Below, piece after piece: positions 6,418 to 7,708 of a DNA stretch of 7,708 bases. The translations under genes and the position numbers were made by a program. This stretch comes from Bacillota bacterium. Lineage in GTDB: Bacteria; Bacillota; Clostridia; Lachnospirales; Cellulosilyticaceae. The stretch lies in NCBI GenBank assembly GCA_023410675.1, contig JAEYPM010000105.1, positions 1 to 7,708 of the forward strand. The letters run 5' to 3'. The notes under the pieces were generated by a model, which had not been told where the DNA came from, searched no databases, and was given only the letters and a program-made list of their open reading frames with translations. Within the stretch, counting starts at the first letter, position 1, and each line of letters opens with the position of its first letter.

Positions 6418-7476
6418 ATGTCTGTTAAGGTATCAAAAGCTGAAAATGAGTTAATTATTACATTTGCTTATTCACCTGAGAAAATAAGCAAGGTAAAAAG
6501 CATCAAAGGATATAAGTGGGATATTGATAAAAAAGAATGGTCAGTACCATTTAGTTATGAAAATATTGATATCATTAAAAGCTTATTTAAAAATGAGCAA
6601 TTGGATTTTGATTTTATTAGGAGTAAGCAAGATATAAGGATAATTAGTTTGATGGATGAGCAGTTAAGATTAAAAGGATATAGCTTTAAGACAAGAAAAA
6701 CTTATATAAAACATATTAAGCGATACTTAAGTTTTATTGATAAGCAATTAGATTTAGCGACTGAGCAGGACATAAAAAGCTATATACTTTTCTTAATGGA
6801 TGAGCAAAATTCGCATTCATATGCAAATCAAGCAATTAGTTCTATTAAGTTTTTATATAATGATACACTTGAACAAGGACAAATCATTAAATCCATGGCA
6901 AGACCCAAAAAAGAGAATAAACTTCCCAATGTACTAAGTTTTGAGGAGGTTAAGAAAATTTTAGGTGCACTTGACAATGAAAAGCATAGGGCTATATTAT
7001 TTTTAGTTTATTCTTCAGGACTAAGAGTCGGTGAGGTTGTAAGGCTTACACTGCAAGATATAGATAGTAAAAGGATGTTAATTCATGTTGTTCAAGGGAA
7101 AGGCAGAAAGGATAGATATACACTTCTATCAGAAATTGCTTTAATGGAACTAAGAAGATATTATAGACTATATAAGCCTGAAAAATGGCTTTTCCCTGGT
7201 CAGAATAAGGAAAAATTTCTTACTGAAAGAACAGTAGAAAGAATATTTGAAAAGGCATGTTCACTTGCTAGGGTTCATAAAAAAGTATCTGTGCATACAT
7301 TACGGCATTCATTTGCAACACATCTTTTAGAGGGGGGAACTGATTTGAGATTTATACAGGAACTTTTAGGACATTCAAGTTCAAAAACTACTGAGATATA
7401 TACTCATGTTACACAAAAGAACTTATCTAATATACAAAGTCCTTTAGATAAGTTATCAAGCAATAAATTGATATAA
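6418..7476 (+). CDS. Tyrosine recombinase/integrase (XerC/D-like) with N-terminal beta domain
   Basis: A 352-residue site-specific recombinase. The start is the ATG at 6418, placed 8 nt after AAAGGAG (6403-6409); an upstream in-frame TTG at 6346 has no ribosome-binding site. Residues 1-66 are a small beta-rich domain (FAYSPEKI, IKGYKWDIDKKEWSVPFSYE) found at the front of some clostridial and other integrases. Residues about 73-159 are the SAM-like core-binding domain (RLKGYSFKTRKTYIKHIKRY). The catalytic domain (about 171-341) has R203 (SSGLRVGE), K228 (GKGRKDR), H293 and R296 (HTLRHSF), H319 (LLGHSS) and the nucleophile Y328 (EIYTHV). All six catalytic positions are intact, so it should be active. 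It lacks the extra patch that marks integron IntI enzymes. It lies next to an IS remnant and before a repeat-rich non-coding region, so it is probably the integrase of a mobile element or a cassette-like locus rather than the housekeeping Xer. Confidence 0.95.
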   Translation: MSVKVSKAENELIITFAYSPEKISKVKSIKGYKWDIDKKEWSVPFSYENIDIIKSLFKNEQLDFDFIRSKQDIRIISLMDEQLRLKGYSFKTRKTYIKHIKRYLSFIDKQLDLATEQDIKSYILFLMDEQNSHSYANQAISSIKFLYNDTLEQGQIIKSMARPKKENKLPNVLSFEEVKKILGALDNEKHRAILFLVYSSGLRVGEVVRLTLQDIDSKRMLIHVVQGKGRKDRYTLLSEIALMELRRYYRLYKPEKWLFPGQNKEKFLTERTVERIFEKACSLARVHKKVSVHTLRHSFATHLLEGGTDLRFIQELLGHSSSKTTEIYTHVTQKNLSNIQSPLDKLSSNKLI

Positions 7477-7511
7477 ATTACTAAGCAAGTAATTGTAATC
7501 TAAAGGAGTAT

Positions 7512-7533
7512 TTCCCGACATAAACGTCGGGAA
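7512..7533. repeat. Perfect hairpin 3' of the integrase gene
   Basis: TTCCCGAC (7512-7519) and GTCGGGAA (7526-7533) form an 8-bp perfect stem with the 6-nt loop ATAAAC. It starts 36 nt after the integrase stop codon. It is GC-rich for this genome but lacks a following T run, so it is a poor intrinsic terminator. It may instead stabilise the mRNA 3' end or be part of a recombination site. Confidence 0.7.
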
Positions 7534-7593
7534 TGCCACTAAATTTAAGTATATAGCGGCATAGGTGGCGGGAATATTTAAGTTAACTGAAAT
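7528..7593. repeat. Direct repeats and 18-bp imperfect palindrome after the integrase gene
   Basis: CGGGAAT and ATTTAAGT occur together twice: at 7528-7534 and 7543-7550 (8 nt apart), and adjacent at 7569-7575 and 7576-7583. The second ATTTAAGT opens an 18-bp dyad, ATTTAAGTTAACTGAAAT (7576-7593), symmetric except for one base pair and centred on AGTTAACT. GCCAC (7535-7539) is complementary to GTGGC (7565-7569), and ATGCC (7533-7537) to GGCAT (7558-7562). TTCCCG (7512-7517) could pair with either CGGGAA copy. The arrangement resembles a recombinase-binding or folded single-strand site, but no known att consensus is matched. Confidence 0.5.
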
Positions 7594-7705
7594 CCTCTTG
7601 TAGTAAGTGCGTGTCGGAAGTGTATGTCTTTTCAGGAAGCATCAAATTTATATTTGTTTGAAACTATAAACTAACGATTATTTATATACGGGAAAGGAAT
7701 AAAGT
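7594..7705. other. Non-coding stretch leading to the next gene
   Basis: No gene is seen. It holds TCGGAAG (7614-7620) and CGGGAAA (7689-7695), echoes of the repeat unit at 7528 and 7569, and a small CAAAT/ATTTG dyad (7643-7656). TTGAAA at 7658-7663 could be a -35 box, but no good -10 follows at the right spacing. AAAGGA at 7693-7698 is a ribosome-binding site for the ATG at 7706. Confidence 0.4.
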
Positions 7706-7708
7706 ATG
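7706..7708 (+). CDS. Probable start codon of a gene running off the window
   Basis: The window ends in ATG, 7 nt after AAAGGA (7693-7698), a well-placed ribosome-binding site. Only the start codon is visible, so nothing can be said about the product. It is on the same strand as the integrase gene, about 230 nt downstream of its stop. Confidence 0.45.

Noticed and set aside
7658..7689. Promoter for the gene starting at 7706
   Set aside because: TTGAAA is an acceptable -35, but nothing close to TATAAT occurs 16-18 nt later.
6418..7708. Classical integron (IntI with attC sites)
   Set aside because: The integrase lacks the IntI-specific insertion, and 7477-7708 has no pair matching the RYYYAAC and GTTRRRY core sites. 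A looser cassette-like arrangement is kept as a finding.

Overview
The window looks like a low-GC (roughly 30 % G+C by eye) clostridial Firmicute. The 3' end of its 16S rRNA carries the usual CCTCCTTTCT tail. Genes use strong GGAGG ribosome-binding sites, occasional TTG starts and TAA stops, and the proteins are of Clostridia type. The 120 bases of 16S are too few for a firm genus; a relative of the Lachnospirales (Cellulosilyticum/Epulopiscium side) is only a guess.

Layout. (1) 1-366: the end of a 16S rRNA gene, then tRNA-Tyr(GTA), tRNA-Phe(GAA) and a strong terminator. No 23S or 5S gene follows, so this is a 16S-tRNA unit uncoupled from the large-subunit rRNA. (2) 379-2580, minus strand: a two-gene operon with a SAM-dependent methyltransferase (Methyltransf_32 type) first and an RNase H-like DEDD exonuclease (YprB-like) second, 3 nt apart. 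(3) 2581-2718: a compact divergent promoter region with overlapping sigma-A-type promoters and an inverted repeat. (4) 2719-5211, plus strand: a UvrD/PcrA-type superfamily 1 helicase with a complete DnaQ-like DEDDh exonuclease domain inserted in its 2B region. (5) 5266-5781: methylglyoxal synthase (mgsA). (6) 5788-6108, minus strand: a decayed IS3-family transposase remnant with in-frame TGA stops. (7) 6109-6417: a non-coding stretch with promoter-like boxes, a long leader and an orphan Shine-Dalgarno sequence. (8) 6418-7476: a XerC/D-like tyrosine recombinase with an extra N-terminal beta domain. (9) 7477-7708: a non-coding stretch dense in dyads and direct repeats, ending in a ribosome-binding site and ATG for a gene that starts at the window edge.

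How it fits together. The left half is housekeeping RNA plus a nucleic-acid-processing neighbourhood: a methyltransferase, two different DEDD nucleases and a helicase, transcribed divergently from one control region. A shared repair or RNA/DNA-processing role is an inference from proximity only. mgsA is a metabolic gene (methylglyoxal bypass of lower glycolysis) that may be read through from the helicase gene. The right half, from the end of mgsA onward, is an insertion zone: an IS remnant, then an integrase with possible recombination-site structure on its 3' side and another gene beginning right after it.
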